Positions 52,036 to 60,375 of a stretch of DNA of 64,000 nucleotides are shown here, in pieces. The first letter of the stretch is position 1, and each line of letters begins with the position of its first letter. This DNA is from Pseudomonas saudimassiliensis (GTDB lineage: Bacteria; Pseudomonadota; Gammaproteobacteria; Pseudomonadales; Pseudomonadaceae): contig NZ_LK391969.1 of NCBI RefSeq assembly GCF_000939975.1, forward strand, positions 776,693 through 840,692, in the 5' to 3' direction. The position numbers and the translations under genes were made by a program. The notes under the pieces are model-generated. The model was given only the letters and a program-made list of their open reading frames with translations, searched no databases and was not told the origin of the DNA.

Positions 52036-53298
52036 TCAGCGGCTACGCAGGGAACGCAGCTCCGGTTGCGGGATGATTGCGCCGCGATTGCCCAGTGGGC
52101 TGACCTGGCCCCGGCCCAGCGAGCCGACGCTGTTGAGCATCACTCGGACCAGTTCGGCCTGGCGGCGCACACCGGTCTTGGAGAAGATCGCCCGCAGATG
52201 AGCCCGTGCGGTATTGCGCATGATACCCAGCTCTTCGGCTGCTTCCTCCAGCGACAGCCCGTTGGCCAGCTGCAGCGCCAGCAGGGTTTCTGCCGGGGTG
52301 AAGTTGAACAGCTCGCGGGCGATCCGGTTATCCACCTGGGATTTACCCACTGCATCGCGGATATACACCATCACCGCAGGTTGGCCGCGGCCTTCGGCCC
52401 ATTGGGCGCCGGGGATGGGTTCCACCACCAGCCCCAGGCTGACCTCACCGGAGGGCCGGGCAATGGACAGGGCTTCGCGCACTTCCCGGGGCTGGGGTGC
52501 ATCCTTGGATTCGAGTACGTCGCGGATCAGCTTGTGCAGTTCGCGGTTGTCACTGGGGTAGCTGGCTTCCAGCCGCGAGCCAACCAGTTTCAGGCCGTCG
52601 GCTTGCTTGAGCAGCGCCCGGGCCACGTCGTTGAGCTGCAGCACACTCCCCGCCTCGTCGAGCACCAGGGTGGCGACCGACAGGCGATTGATGGCCTCGG
52701 CATAGAGACTGCCCAGCGACTCGCTGCGCCCAAGCAGATTGTGCACCTGCAGGCTGCGCCGCAGGTGCGGCAACAGCCGCGTGCACAGCGCCTTGTCCTG
52801 TTCGGAGAAGGCCGGTTGCTGGTGGCCACGGGTGATGCGAAAACGCAGAACGCCGGCATCGGCGGTGGAGATATCCGCGCCCATGACGTGATAGACATCA
52901 TTATTCTTGCTGTATTCGCGGTAGTAGGCGCTGCTTTCCCACTCGGCGGGGCTCATGACGTCGGCCACGGTGAATACCCGATCGGCCGGCATGCTGGCGA
53001 AGGGCGTCTCGCCGTGCAGGTAGCGGAAATAGGTGACCTTGCCACTGCCTTCCAGATTGCCCGCCACCAGCATCAGGCCCACATCCTCGACCCCGGGAAT
53101 GCGCAGGATGAGAGTGACATAGTTGGCGTGGAACAGATTGCGCAGCTCTTCCAGGGCTACGGACAGCTGCTCGGTCTCCAGGCCGCCATCATGGATGTGC
53201 CCGATGATCCGGTCGTAATCATCCAGGGACAGGGACACGCTGGGCGGTAACTGCATTGTTGTGGTACGTGGTGTATGTGTTGTGCTTATTGTTGTCAT
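52036..53298 (-). CDS. LuxR-type regulator 2 (TesR/TeiR-like)
   Basis: This 420-residue paralogue of the preceding regulator has the same layout: variable sensory half, PAS-like middle and LuxR helix-turn-helix near 345-405. From about residue 235 to 395 the two proteins differ only at scattered positions, and the recognition helix region is identical. Nucleotide differences there are mostly silent, which indicates an old duplication under selection rather than recent copying. GAGGT precedes the ATG. It should bind the same operator as regulator 1 but respond to a different signal or with different sensitivity. Confidence 0.82.
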   Translation of the reverse strand: MTTISTTHTPRTTTMQLPPSVSLSLDDYDRIIGHIHDGGLETEQLSVALEELRNLFHANYVTLILRIPGVEDVGLMLVAGNLEGSGKVTYFRYLHGETPFASMPADRVFTVADVMSPAEWESSAYYREYSKNNDVYHVMGADISTADAGVLRFRITRGHQQPAFSEQDKALCTRLLPHLRRSLQVHNLLGRSESLGSLYAEAINRLSVATLVLDEAGSVLQLNDVARALLKQADGLKLVGSRLEASYPSDNRELHKLIRDVLESKDAPQPREVREALSIARPSGEVSLGLVVEPIPGAQWAEGRGQPAVMVYIRDAVGKSQVDNRIARELFNFTPAETLLALQLANGLSLEEAAEELGIMRNTARAHLRAIFSKTGVRRQAELVRVMLNSVGSLGRGQVSPLGNRGAIIPQPELRSLRSR

Positions 53299-53332
53299 CG
53301 CTGCAACCTCATGCCGTTTGTTGCTTCCGCAG

Positions 53333-53354
53333 AAGCCGGTCTCTTATCGTTATT
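53333..53354 (-). promoter_or_regulatory. 22-bp conserved leader element of regulator 2
   Basis: Counterpart of 51937-51958 (19 of 22 identical). The gap 53299-53456 between regulators 2 and 3 holds no gene. Confidence 0.4.
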
Positions 53355-53456
53355 TGGCACTTCAGGCTGGCGCCTATATTGCTCAGTTCGAGCCGCTTAG
53401 GCCAGCCCCCCGTGCCTCCATCGGTACTACTGATCTGAATCCATCTTTTTGGCTGA

Positions 53457-54605
53457 TCATGGCTGCCCCAGGGTCACCACACTGTTGAGCACCAGGCGGA
53501 CCAGCTCGGTCTGTCGGCGTACGCCGGTCTTGGAAAAGATCGCCCGTAGATGGGCCCTGGCCGTGTTGCGCCGGATGCCCAGCGAGGCGGCCGCCTCCTC
53601 CAGCGACAGACCATTGGCCAGCTCCATCGCCAAGGCTGTTTCCGAGGGGGTGAGACCGAAGACCTGGCGGGTGACGGAGGTGCTGAGCAGCGACTGGCCC
53701 ACCGCATCGCGGCAGTAGATCACCACCGCCGGCCTGCTCTCGCCCTCATCCCAGTTCTGTTGGGGCACCGGCTCGACGACGATGCCCAGGCTGACCTGCC
53801 CCGATGGCCGGGCAATGGACAACGCCTCAGCCAAGGCCACGCGGCCCTCGGTGGAGGCGCTGGCCGCCCGGATCGATTTGTACAACCGCTTGTTGTCGCC
53901 GGGGTAGCTGGCCTCCAGCCGCCCGCCGACCAGTTTGAGCCCGTCGCCGGCGGCCAGCATGTCCCGCGCCACCTGGTTGGACTCCAGCAGTTGGCCACTG
54001 CTGTCCAGGATCAGCGTGGCGACCGCCAACCGGCCCATCGCCTGAGCATAGAGCGCACTCAGGGAGTGGCGATGGCCGAGCAGGCTGTGGATGTGCAGCG
54101 CCCGGCTCATATGTGGAATCAGCGTGCTGCACAGGGCCCGGTCCGCTGCGGAAAAGGGCTGCTGGTCCGGTGCCCGGGTCACCCGGAAGCGAAACACCCC
54201 GCCACTGGGCGGGGCAATATCCACGCCCATGACGTCGAAGACGTTCTGCTTCCGACAGTAGCGCTGGTAGTAATCCGAGCTGCGCCAGCTGTCCATGCTC
54301 ATCAGGTCGGTGACCGTGAACACCTGGTTGACCGGGCAGTTGACGAAGGGCGTCTCCGATAACGGGTAGGTGATATAGGAGATGCTGCCCTGCCCTTCAA
54401 TGTCGCCGATCACCAGCATCAACCCCTTATCCGAATCCTGCGGGATACGCAGGATCAGGGTCACATAGTTGGCGCGGAACAACTGCTGCAGCCGCGTCAG
54501 ATAGCGGCTCCAGCTGTGATCATCCATGGCCGCGTCGTAGAGTTCGCCCAGCAACAGGTCGAAGGACGAGCTCTCCAGCGGCAGCGATCGCTGATCGGCA
54601 TTCAT
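53457..54605 (-). CDS. LuxR-type regulator 3, coupled to the RND transporter
   Basis: This 382-residue regulator is more distant from the other two over its whole length, yet the DNA-binding end (GIRRNTARAHLRAIFSKTGV) is almost the same. It lacks the threonine-rich N-terminal tail of regulators 1 and 2. Its ATG overlaps the stop of the transporter gene (ATGA), so it is made together with the BNR protein and the transporter. This suggests a feedback regulator tied to transport. The family is that of TesR/TeiR; the ligand is unknown. Confidence 0.8.
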   Translation of the reverse strand: MNADQRSLPLESSSFDLLLGELYDAAMDDHSWSRYLTRLQQLFRANYVTLILRIPQDSDKGLMLVIGDIEGQGSISYITYPLSETPFVNCPVNQVFTVTDLMSMDSWRSSDYYQRYCRKQNVFDVMGVDIAPPSGGVFRFRVTRAPDQQPFSAADRALCSTLIPHMSRALHIHSLLGHRHSLSALYAQAMGRLAVATLILDSSGQLLESNQVARDMLAAGDGLKLVGGRLEASYPGDNKRLYKSIRAASASTEGRVALAEALSIARPSGQVSLGIVVEPVPQQNWDEGESRPAVVIYCRDAVGQSLLSTSVTRQVFGLTPSETALAMELANGLSLEEAAASLGIRRNTARAHLRAIFSKTGVRRQTELVRLVLNSVVTLGQP

Positions 54606-57010
54606 GGGGTGGTCAATGGCCCGCCCGGCGCGGCCGCATAGCCGGTGGTTGCCGATGCCGCCTGGACCGTCACCAGCGGCTTGCTGCGGTTGAACCAGGC
54701 CGCCAGCCCGGGCAGCAGGAAGATGGCGCCGAACACGTTGACCAGGAACATGAAGGCCAGCAGCACACCCATGTCAGCCTGGAACTTCAGCGGCGCGAAT
54801 ACCCAGGTGCCCACACCCACCGACATGGTCACGGCGGTGAACAGCGCCGCCGTGCCCCGCTGGCACATGGCTTCGTAGAAGGCGGTGCGCACGTCCTTGC
54901 CCATGGCCAGCTCATGCTGCATGCGCTCGTACAGGTAGATACCGTAGTCGACCCCTACCCCTACGCCGAGTGCCATGACCGGCAGGGTAGCGACCTTGAG
55001 ACCGATGCCGAAGACCGCCATCACCGCGTTGCACAGGGTCGCAACGATGGCCAGCGGAATCAGCAGGCAGAGCACCGCGCGCACGGAGCGGAAGGTCAGC
55101 CAGCAGAACAGCGCCACCGCCAGCAGCAGTGAACCATGCATCTGGATCTCGGCCTTCTGCACTGCCTCGTTGGAGGCAGCCATCACGCCGATATTGCCGC
55201 CCGCCATCTTGAACTCGACCTTGGGCTCATCGATGTTGGCGATAATCTGCTCCACCTGCTCGGTTACCCGGGCGATGGTGTCACCTTCATGGTCGGTCAG
55301 GAACAGCAGCACCTGCATGGTCTGGCAACCGTCGACCACCAGCCCGTGGGAGCTGGAATAGGCGCGCGAACCGGGCATCAGGCCGCGGGACGAGCCGGGA
55401 ATGGCCGCCCAGCGCGGGTTACCCTCGTTATTCCCGGCGATGGACACCTTGCCCATGCCCGCCACGCTGTGCACCGAGCTGACCCGGTCGATGCTGCGGG
55501 CGTGGAAGTCCAGCTCCTCTACCGCGCGCATGACGTCGGCATCCAGGCAGGCTTCCTCGATATCGGTTTCCAGGTAGATGGACAGCACGTCCAGGCCGAT
55601 GGAGTATTTGCTGGAAATCTGCGCATTGTCCTGGTTGTAGCGCGAATCCTCCCGCAGCTCCGGCGCGCCGACGCCCACGTCACCGACGATCAGGTCACGG
55701 CTCTTCCAGGCCCCGGCCACCAGCAGCACCAGGCTGATGGCAAAGACCCCCAGCGCCGCCTTGGGCGTTGCCAGTACCGACAGGCTCCACCACAGCGCAT
55801 GCTTGCCATCAGCGTTCAACGCGCGCTGCGCGTAGGCGCGCCGGTCCAGCCGCAGGTAGGAGAGGATGATCGGCAGCATCATCTTGTTGGTGACAATCAT
55901 CAGCAAACCGCCGATACAGGCCGTCAGGCCCAGCTCATGCACGATCGGGATGTCGATCAGCATGATCACGCCAAAACCCAGGGCGTTCATCAGCAACGCC
56001 AGTGCGCCCGGGATAAAGATCTTGCAGAACGACACCCGCGCGGCTTCCAGGGAGTTGTGCCCGCCGAGAATGTCCTGCTTCCAGGCGTTGGTCATCTGCA
56101 CCGCGTGGGATACGCCGATCGAGAACACCAGGAAAGGCACCAGGATCGACAGCGGGTCGATGCCCATGCCGATCAGCGGCAGCACACCCAGCAACCAGAC
56201 CACCGGCACCAGCGCCACGCAGAGCGCGACTATGGTCTGCACCAGGGAGCGGGTATACACCCACAACATCAGCGCGGTAATGATGAAGGCGATGGCGAAG
56301 AAACCGATCACCATCAGCAGGCCGTCGATCACCTCACCGGTCAGCTTGGAGAAGCCGACGATATTGATCTGGATATTGTCGTTCTCGAAACGGGTACGGA
56401 TCTCTTCCAGCTGGGCGGCGATCTCGGTATAGGAAATCTGCTCGCCGGTCTCGGGATTGAATTCCTGCAGCTCGGCATTGACGATGGCGGCGCTCAGGTC
56501 ATTGGCTACCAGACGGCCGATCTCGCCTGACCGCGCGGTATTGCTGCGTACCTGCTCCAGGTCCTCGGGGGTGCCGGAGAAATGCGGTGGGATCACCACA
56601 TCGCCCACGAAACCGTCCTCGGAAATCTCCACATAGCGCACATCGGGGGTGAACAGCGAGCGCACGCTGGCCCGGCGCACCCCGGGAATGAAGAACACCT
56701 CATCGGTGACCTGGCGCAGTACATCGAGGAATTCGGCGTTGTAGATATCCCCTTCGCCCTTCCAGTTGACGCTCACCAGGATGGTGTTGGCACCGCTGAA
56801 GGTCTCGCTGTAATGCAGGTAGTTTTCCATGTAGGGGTGGGTGACCGGGATCTGCTTGTTGAAGCCCGGGTCGAGCTTGATCTGCGTGGCGCTGTACCCC
56901 AGCCCCAGGGTAATCAGGACGAAAATCGTGAGAAACAGCTTGCGGTTACCGAGCAGCCCATCTGCCATGGACTCCACCCAACGCGCCACCATCTGACTAT
57001 GCTTGGCCAT
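54602..57010 (-). CDS. RND/MMPL-family transporter
   Basis: This 802-residue protein has the RND layout: a helix near residue 30, a large periplasmic loop (about 45-220), helices near 225-375, a second TM near 415 with a second loop to about 630, and a final block of five helices (635-775). Motifs such as FSIGVSHAVQMTNAW and VMALGVGVGVDYGIYLYERM are those of the hydrophobe/lipid-exporter group. It probably moves steroids or other lipids with proton-motive force. It follows the BNR-repeat gene by nine bases, with GGGGGA upstream, and is coupled to regulator 3. Confidence 0.83.
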   Translation of the reverse strand: MAKHSQMVARWVESMADGLLGNRKLFLTIFVLITLGLGYSATQIKLDPGFNKQIPVTHPYMENYLHYSETFSGANTILVSVNWKGEGDIYNAEFLDVLRQVTDEVFFIPGVRRASVRSLFTPDVRYVEISEDGFVGDVVIPPHFSGTPEDLEQVRSNTARSGEIGRLVANDLSAAIVNAELQEFNPETGEQISYTEIAAQLEEIRTRFENDNIQINIVGFSKLTGEVIDGLLMVIGFFAIAFIITALMLWVYTRSLVQTIVALCVALVPVVWLLGVLPLIGMGIDPLSILVPFLVFSIGVSHAVQMTNAWKQDILGGHNSLEAARVSFCKIFIPGALALLMNALGFGVIMLIDIPIVHELGLTACIGGLLMIVTNKMMLPIILSYLRLDRRAYAQRALNADGKHALWWSLSVLATPKAALGVFAISLVLLVAGAWKSRDLIVGDVGVGAPELREDSRYNQDNAQISSKYSIGLDVLSIYLETDIEEACLDADVMRAVEELDFHARSIDRVSSVHSVAGMGKVSIAGNNEGNPRWAAIPGSSRGLMPGSRAYSSSHGLVVDGCQTMQVLLFLTDHEGDTIARVTEQVEQIIANIDEPKVEFKMAGGNIGVMAASNEAVQKAEIQMHGSLLLAVALFCWLTFRSVRAVLCLLIPLAIVATLCNAVMAVFGIGLKVATLPVMALGVGVGVDYGIYLYERMQHELAMGKDVRTAFYEAMCQRGTAALFTAVTMSVGVGTWVFAPLKFQADMGVLLAFMFLVNVFGAIFLLPGLAAWFNRSKPLVTVQAASATTGYAAAPGGPLTTP

Positions 57011-57019
57011 ACTTCCCCC

Positions 57020-57988
57020 TTATTGACCGATGACAGCGAGATAACCACGGTCCTGCTGCAGCAGGCCCCGCTGGCCAGCGACAAAGAGATCGCCGCCTGG
57101 CAATACCACGGCGGAGGTCAAAGTGCCCAGGCCACTGAGGTAGCCGGTGTCCTTGAGTTCGCCATCGCGTGAAATCTTGACGAAGGCACCACCGGTGCCG
57201 ACGATCACCAACCCCGAGGCATCCTCGGCATGGCCGTAGAGCGGCAGGCGGTGCGGCAGCTCGACCTGGCTCCAGTTCTGGCCATCGTCGCGGCTGACGA
57301 AAACGTGACCGCGCATGCCATAGGTAACCCAGACGGCATCGCCCAGGTAGGCCACGCCGAATAGTGAGCCGCGGTAGAAAGGTTCGATGCGCTCCCAGTT
57401 CTCGCCCTGGTCCTGGCTGCGCAGCACCAGGCCCATTTCGCCCACCATCAGTTGCAGGCGCTCGCCGTCGCCGTCCATGTCGTTCAGGTGCTCGCCATGG
57501 ATATCCAGCTCGCGCTCCTGCCAGCTCTGGCCACGGTCACTGGAACTGAAAAACTTGCCGAAACTACCGAAGGCGAAGATCTTTTCGCCGTCCGCGCTCC
57601 AGGCGCCCAGCAGCGGTTCGCCCAGCTCCTGGTCCTGCATCAATACCTCCCAGCTGTCGCCGGCATCATCGCTACGCATGAGCACGGCGTCATGTCCCAC
57701 CGCCAGCAGCGTGTCGCCGCCCAGCGGGCTGATGCCGGTCAGGGTGACGGGCAACTGGTCGTCGCCATGGGTCTCGCGCCAGGTATCACCCAGATCATCG
57801 CTGACGATAATGGTGCCGCGCTCACCCACCGCGATGACGCGGTCGTCCAGCCGGGCCAGATCGTTGATCTGCAGGCGGGCCAGATCGAGTTCGACTTGCT
57901 GACCATCGGTCTGCTGCCGCGGAGAGAAGGCGTACGCCACCAGGGCGATGACTACGAGACAGAAGGAATAGCTGATCAATTTACTCAT
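57020..57988 (-). CDS. BNR-repeat (YCF48-like) beta-propeller protein
   Basis: This 322-residue protein has an N-terminal signal/anchor helix (residues 3-21), then about five repeats with the Asp-box pattern S-x-D-x-G-x-x-W (for example SDDLGDTW, SDDAGDSW, SSDRGQSW, SQDQGENW, SRDDGQNW). Such propellers resemble photosystem assembly factor YCF48 and often accompany RND/MMPL transporters with DUF1302/DUF1329 proteins; a role as a periplasmic accessory is likely. It is the first gene of the operon leading to the transporter and regulator 3. The ribosome site is weak. Confidence 0.75.
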   Translation of the reverse strand: MSKLISYSFCLVVIALVAYAFSPRQQTDGQQVELDLARLQINDLARLDDRVIAVGERGTIIVSDDLGDTWRETHGDDQLPVTLTGISPLGGDTLLAVGHDAVLMRSDDAGDSWEVLMQDQELGEPLLGAWSADGEKIFAFGSFGKFFSSSDRGQSWQERELDIHGEHLNDMDGDGERLQLMVGEMGLVLRSQDQGENWERIEPFYRGSLFGVAYLGDAVWVTYGMRGHVFVSRDDGQNWSQVELPHRLPLYGHAEDASGLVIVGTGGAFVKISRDGELKDTGYLSGLGTLTSAVVLPGGDLFVAGQRGLLQQDRGYLAVIGQ

Positions 57989-58119
57989 GGCTCAATCCAA
58001 CCTGTGGGTATCCCTTGGCAGGGCACCTGTTGTTTTTATGAATCTGCAGCTGTTCATGCTTGAGACATAAAGGCAGCACAGCGAGTGATTGGATGGTGGT
58101 CCAGCAGCCGGCCTGTCAA

Positions 58120-58137
58120 CATCGTCCAAACGGCTTA
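58120..58137. promoter_or_regulatory. Operator-like site A upstream of the BNR gene
   Basis: CATCGTCCAAACGGCTTA matches the left half of the island motif well and the right half poorly. It is 132 bases from the BNR start, farther than other copies, and no -10-like hexamer lies at the standard spacing. Confidence 0.35.
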
Positions 58138-58205
58138 TGTCCTTGATGGATATCAAGGGAGGCGCAGGCGACCCCGCCGAAGGAAAAGGTCACCCGGAAA
58201 AGCAA

Positions 58206-58226
58206 GAGCCCGCAGAATGCGGGCTC
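58206..58226 (-). terminator. Probable terminator of the thiolase gene
   Basis: GAGCCCGC-AGAAT-GCGGGCTC forms an 8-bp perfect stem 19 bases after the thiolase stop, followed on the minus strand by TTGCTTTT. The remaining gap to 57988 contains site A only. Confidence 0.65.
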
Positions 58227-58244
58227 CGGTGAGACGGCAGGACC

Positions 58245-59447
58245 TCAGTCCAGCTCGAACAACCCAGCAGCCCCCATGCCGCCCCCGATGCACATGGAAA
58301 CAACTACATAACGCACACCCCGACGACGCCCTTCGAGCAGCGCATGACCGACCATCCGGGCCCCGCTCATGCCGAACGGGTGGCCGATGGAAATCGCGCC
58401 GCCATTCACATTCAGCCGATCATCCGGGATGCCCAGGTGATCACGGCAGTACAGCACCTGGCTGGCGAAGGCCTCGTTGATTTCCCACAGGCCGATATCC
58501 TCGACCTTGAGATTGAAGCGCTGCAGCAACTTGGGAATGGCATACACCGGCCCGATCCCCATCTCCTCCGGCTTGCAACCGGCCACCGCAATCCCGCGGT
58601 ACGTGCCCAGCGGCTTGAGGCCACGGCGCTCGGCTTCGGCGCGGCTCATCAGCAGGCAGGCGGCGGCACCATCGGAAAACTGCGAGGCATTACCGGCGGT
58701 GATGTGCTGGCCTTGCTTGATCCACTGCCCATCCTTCCATACCGGCGCCAGGCCTTGCAGACCTTCCAACGTGGTGCTCGGCCGATTGCACTCGTCGCGG
58801 TCTGCCGTTACCTGCTCATGCCCGGCCGGCTTGCCTTCCTTGTCGAACAGCAGTTTATTGGCCGTCAGCGGCACGATTTCCTCGTCGAACAGCCCCGCCT
58901 GCTGCGCCGCCGCAGTGCGCTGCTGGCTCTGCAGGGCGTACTCGTCCTGCGCCGCGCGGCTGATGCCGTAACGCTCGGCGACGATTTCCGCAGTCTCGAT
59001 CATCGGGATATACGCCGCTGGCGCGATTTCCATCACTGCCTCGGAGCGCGCCCGGTGGGCATTCTTGTGCTTGGTCTGGGTCAGCGACAGGGACTCCACG
59101 CCACCACCAATGGCTACGTCCAGTTCGCCGGCGATAATGGCCTTGGCTGCTTCACCGATAGCCATCAGGCCAGACGCACACATACGATCCAGCGCCATAC
59201 CCGGTACCGAATCCGGCAGCCCGCCGGTATAGGTGCACAGACGGCCGATGTTGTAGCCCTGGGTGCCCTGCTGCACCGCCGCCCCCATGATCACATCACC
59301 CACGTCCGCCGGATCGATACCGGCCCGCTCGACCACGGCCCGCACCACGTGCCCACCCAGGACCGGGGCCTCGGTGTCATTGAAGGAGCCGCGAAATGAC
59401 TTGGTCAGTGCGGTGCGCGCAGTGGCGACGATGACTGCTTCTTGCAT
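58245..59447 (-). CDS. Acetyl-CoA acyltransferase (thiolase), FadA6-like
   Basis: This 400-residue true thiolase has the nucleophilic Cys90 in ALDRMCASG, the catalytic His in [17 protein letters not shown] near residue 350 and the second Cys in [13 protein letters not shown] near 388. It cleaves a beta-ketoacyl-CoA with CoA. With the neighbouring dehydrogenases and SDRs it probably serves breakdown of the C/D rings, as FadA6 does in Mycobacterium, although a side-chain role (FadA5) is possible. GAGGA precedes the ATG at 59447. It is preceded in the operon by a MaoC gene. Confidence 0.85.
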   Translation of the reverse strand: MQEAVIVATARTALTKSFRGSFNDTEAPVLGGHVVRAVVERAGIDPADVGDVIMGAAVQQGTQGYNIGRLCTYTGGLPDSVPGMALDRMCASGLMAIGEAAKAIIAGELDVAIGGGVESLSLTQTKHKNAHRARSEAVMEIAPAAYIPMIETAEIVAERYGISRAAQDEYALQSQQRTAAAQQAGLFDEEIVPLTANKLLFDKEGKPAGHEQVTADRDECNRPSTTLEGLQGLAPVWKDGQWIKQGQHITAGNASQFSDGAAACLLMSRAEAERRGLKPLGTYRGIAVAGCKPEEMGIGPVYAIPKLLQRFNLKVEDIGLWEINEAFASQVLYCRDHLGIPDDRLNVNGGAISIGHPFGMSGARMVGHALLEGRRRGVRYVVVSMCIGGGMGAAGLFELD

Positions 59448-59458
59448 GCTGATTTTCC

Positions 59459-59929
59459 TCAAACTGTTTGATTGAAGGTGTAGCGACTGATGGTGTCGAC
59501 GACGCAGCCAGGTCGTTCACTGCCCTCCACTTCCACCGTCACCCGCACCACGACTTGTACCGAACCATTGGCCAGGGTCTCGACCTGGGTAATCTCACCG
59601 GCGCCACGAATCCGCGCCCCCACCTTGACCGGCGCCGGGAAGCGCACCCGATCGCAGCCGTAGTTGACGCCCATCTGCAGGTTTTCCACGCTCATCAACT
59701 GCGGCAGGAAGTAGTTGACCAGTGACAGCGTCAGGTAACCGTGGGCGATGGTGCCGCCGAACGGGCCGGTCCTGGCCTTCTCCGGGTCCACGTGAATCCA
59801 CTGGTGGTCACCGGTGGCCTCGGCAAAGGTATCGACGCGCTGCTGGTCGATGGTGATCCACTCGGTTACGCCCAGGCTCTGGCCTATGGCTTGTTCCAGG
59901 GCGGCTGCGTTGTTGAACGTAGTGGTCAT
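59459..59929 (-). CDS. MaoC-like (R)-specific enoyl-CoA hydratase
   Basis: This 156-residue single-hotdog protein has the hydratase motif [18 protein letters not shown] near residue 37, with catalytic Asp and His, and [18 protein letters not shown] near 66. It should hydrate a trans-2-enoyl-CoA to the (R)-3-hydroxy form. AGGAG precedes the ATG at 59929. It starts a two-gene operon with the thiolase. The 446-base stretch upstream holds two large palindromic elements and no gene. Confidence 0.85.
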   Translation of the reverse strand: MTTTFNNAAALEQAIGQSLGVTEWITIDQQRVDTFAEATGDHQWIHVDPEKARTGPFGGTIAHGYLTLSLVNYFLPQLMSVENLQMGVNYGCDRVRFPAPVKVGARIRGAGEITQVETLANGSVQVVVRVTVEVEGSERPGCVVDTISRYTFNQTV

Positions 59930-60001
59930 GTGTGTACTCCTCGAATTCTTCATTTCGTTGTGCTGGTCTGTTCGTGTGCTGGTCGTTCGGGTGATGAGGC
60001 A

Positions 60002-60100
60002 GGTCCGAGGCACCTATCTCAGACACGCCGTGAATCCATCCCTGGAGGCTCGCGGTTGCCATCCCTGGCAACCGACGGTCTGAGATAGGTGCCTCGGACC
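60002..60100. repeat. Palindromic element, copy 1 (23-bp arms, 53-bp core)
   Basis: Arms 60002-60024 and 60078-60100 are perfectly complementary over 23 bases. The core (60025-60077) contains an inner hairpin CGGTTGCC-ATCCCT-GGCAACCG and matches the core of copy 2, in opposite orientation, at 49 of 53 positions. The arms are unrelated to those of copy 2. Confidence 0.85.
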
Positions 60101-60228
60101 CGCCCTCTCGATCTCCGTGCGGGCTGAACGAAAACCCCACCCCCCAACCGCAACTCCGGATTGAGGTCTAGCCCCAAGGCTGGAAGATGTTTGGTTTTTT
60201 TCTCCGCTGCACGATGTCAGTTACGCGT

Positions 60229-60329
60229 GCTTGCCGGTGGGCTACTGCGGACCGTCGGTTGCCATGGATGGCAACCGCGAGCCTACAGGGACGTATTCAC
60301 GGCGTGTCCGCAGTAGCCCACCGGCAAGC
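60229..60329. repeat. Palindromic element, copy 2 (23-bp arms, 55-bp core)
   Basis: Arms 60229-60251 and 60307-60329 are perfectly complementary over 23 bases but differ in sequence from copy 1. The core (60252-60306), read on the minus strand, is 92 percent identical to copy 1 and has the same inner GGTTGCC hairpin. Copies 1 and 2 are 128 bases apart, and the space between them shows no gene. Confidence 0.85.
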
Positions 60330-60375
60330 GCGCAACCACCAGGACACCCAGCCACCAACCCACCGACACACAACA

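Noticed and set aside
50654-53298. Recent gene conversion between regulators 1 and 2.
   Set aside because: Their C-terminal coding sequences differ at many silent positions, so the protein identity reflects selection rather than recent copying.
59930-60375. CRISPR-like or integron attC-like array.
   Set aside because: There are only two copies, in opposite orientation, without regular spacers, cas genes or an integrase; attC sites keep their ends and vary in the middle, the reverse of what is seen.
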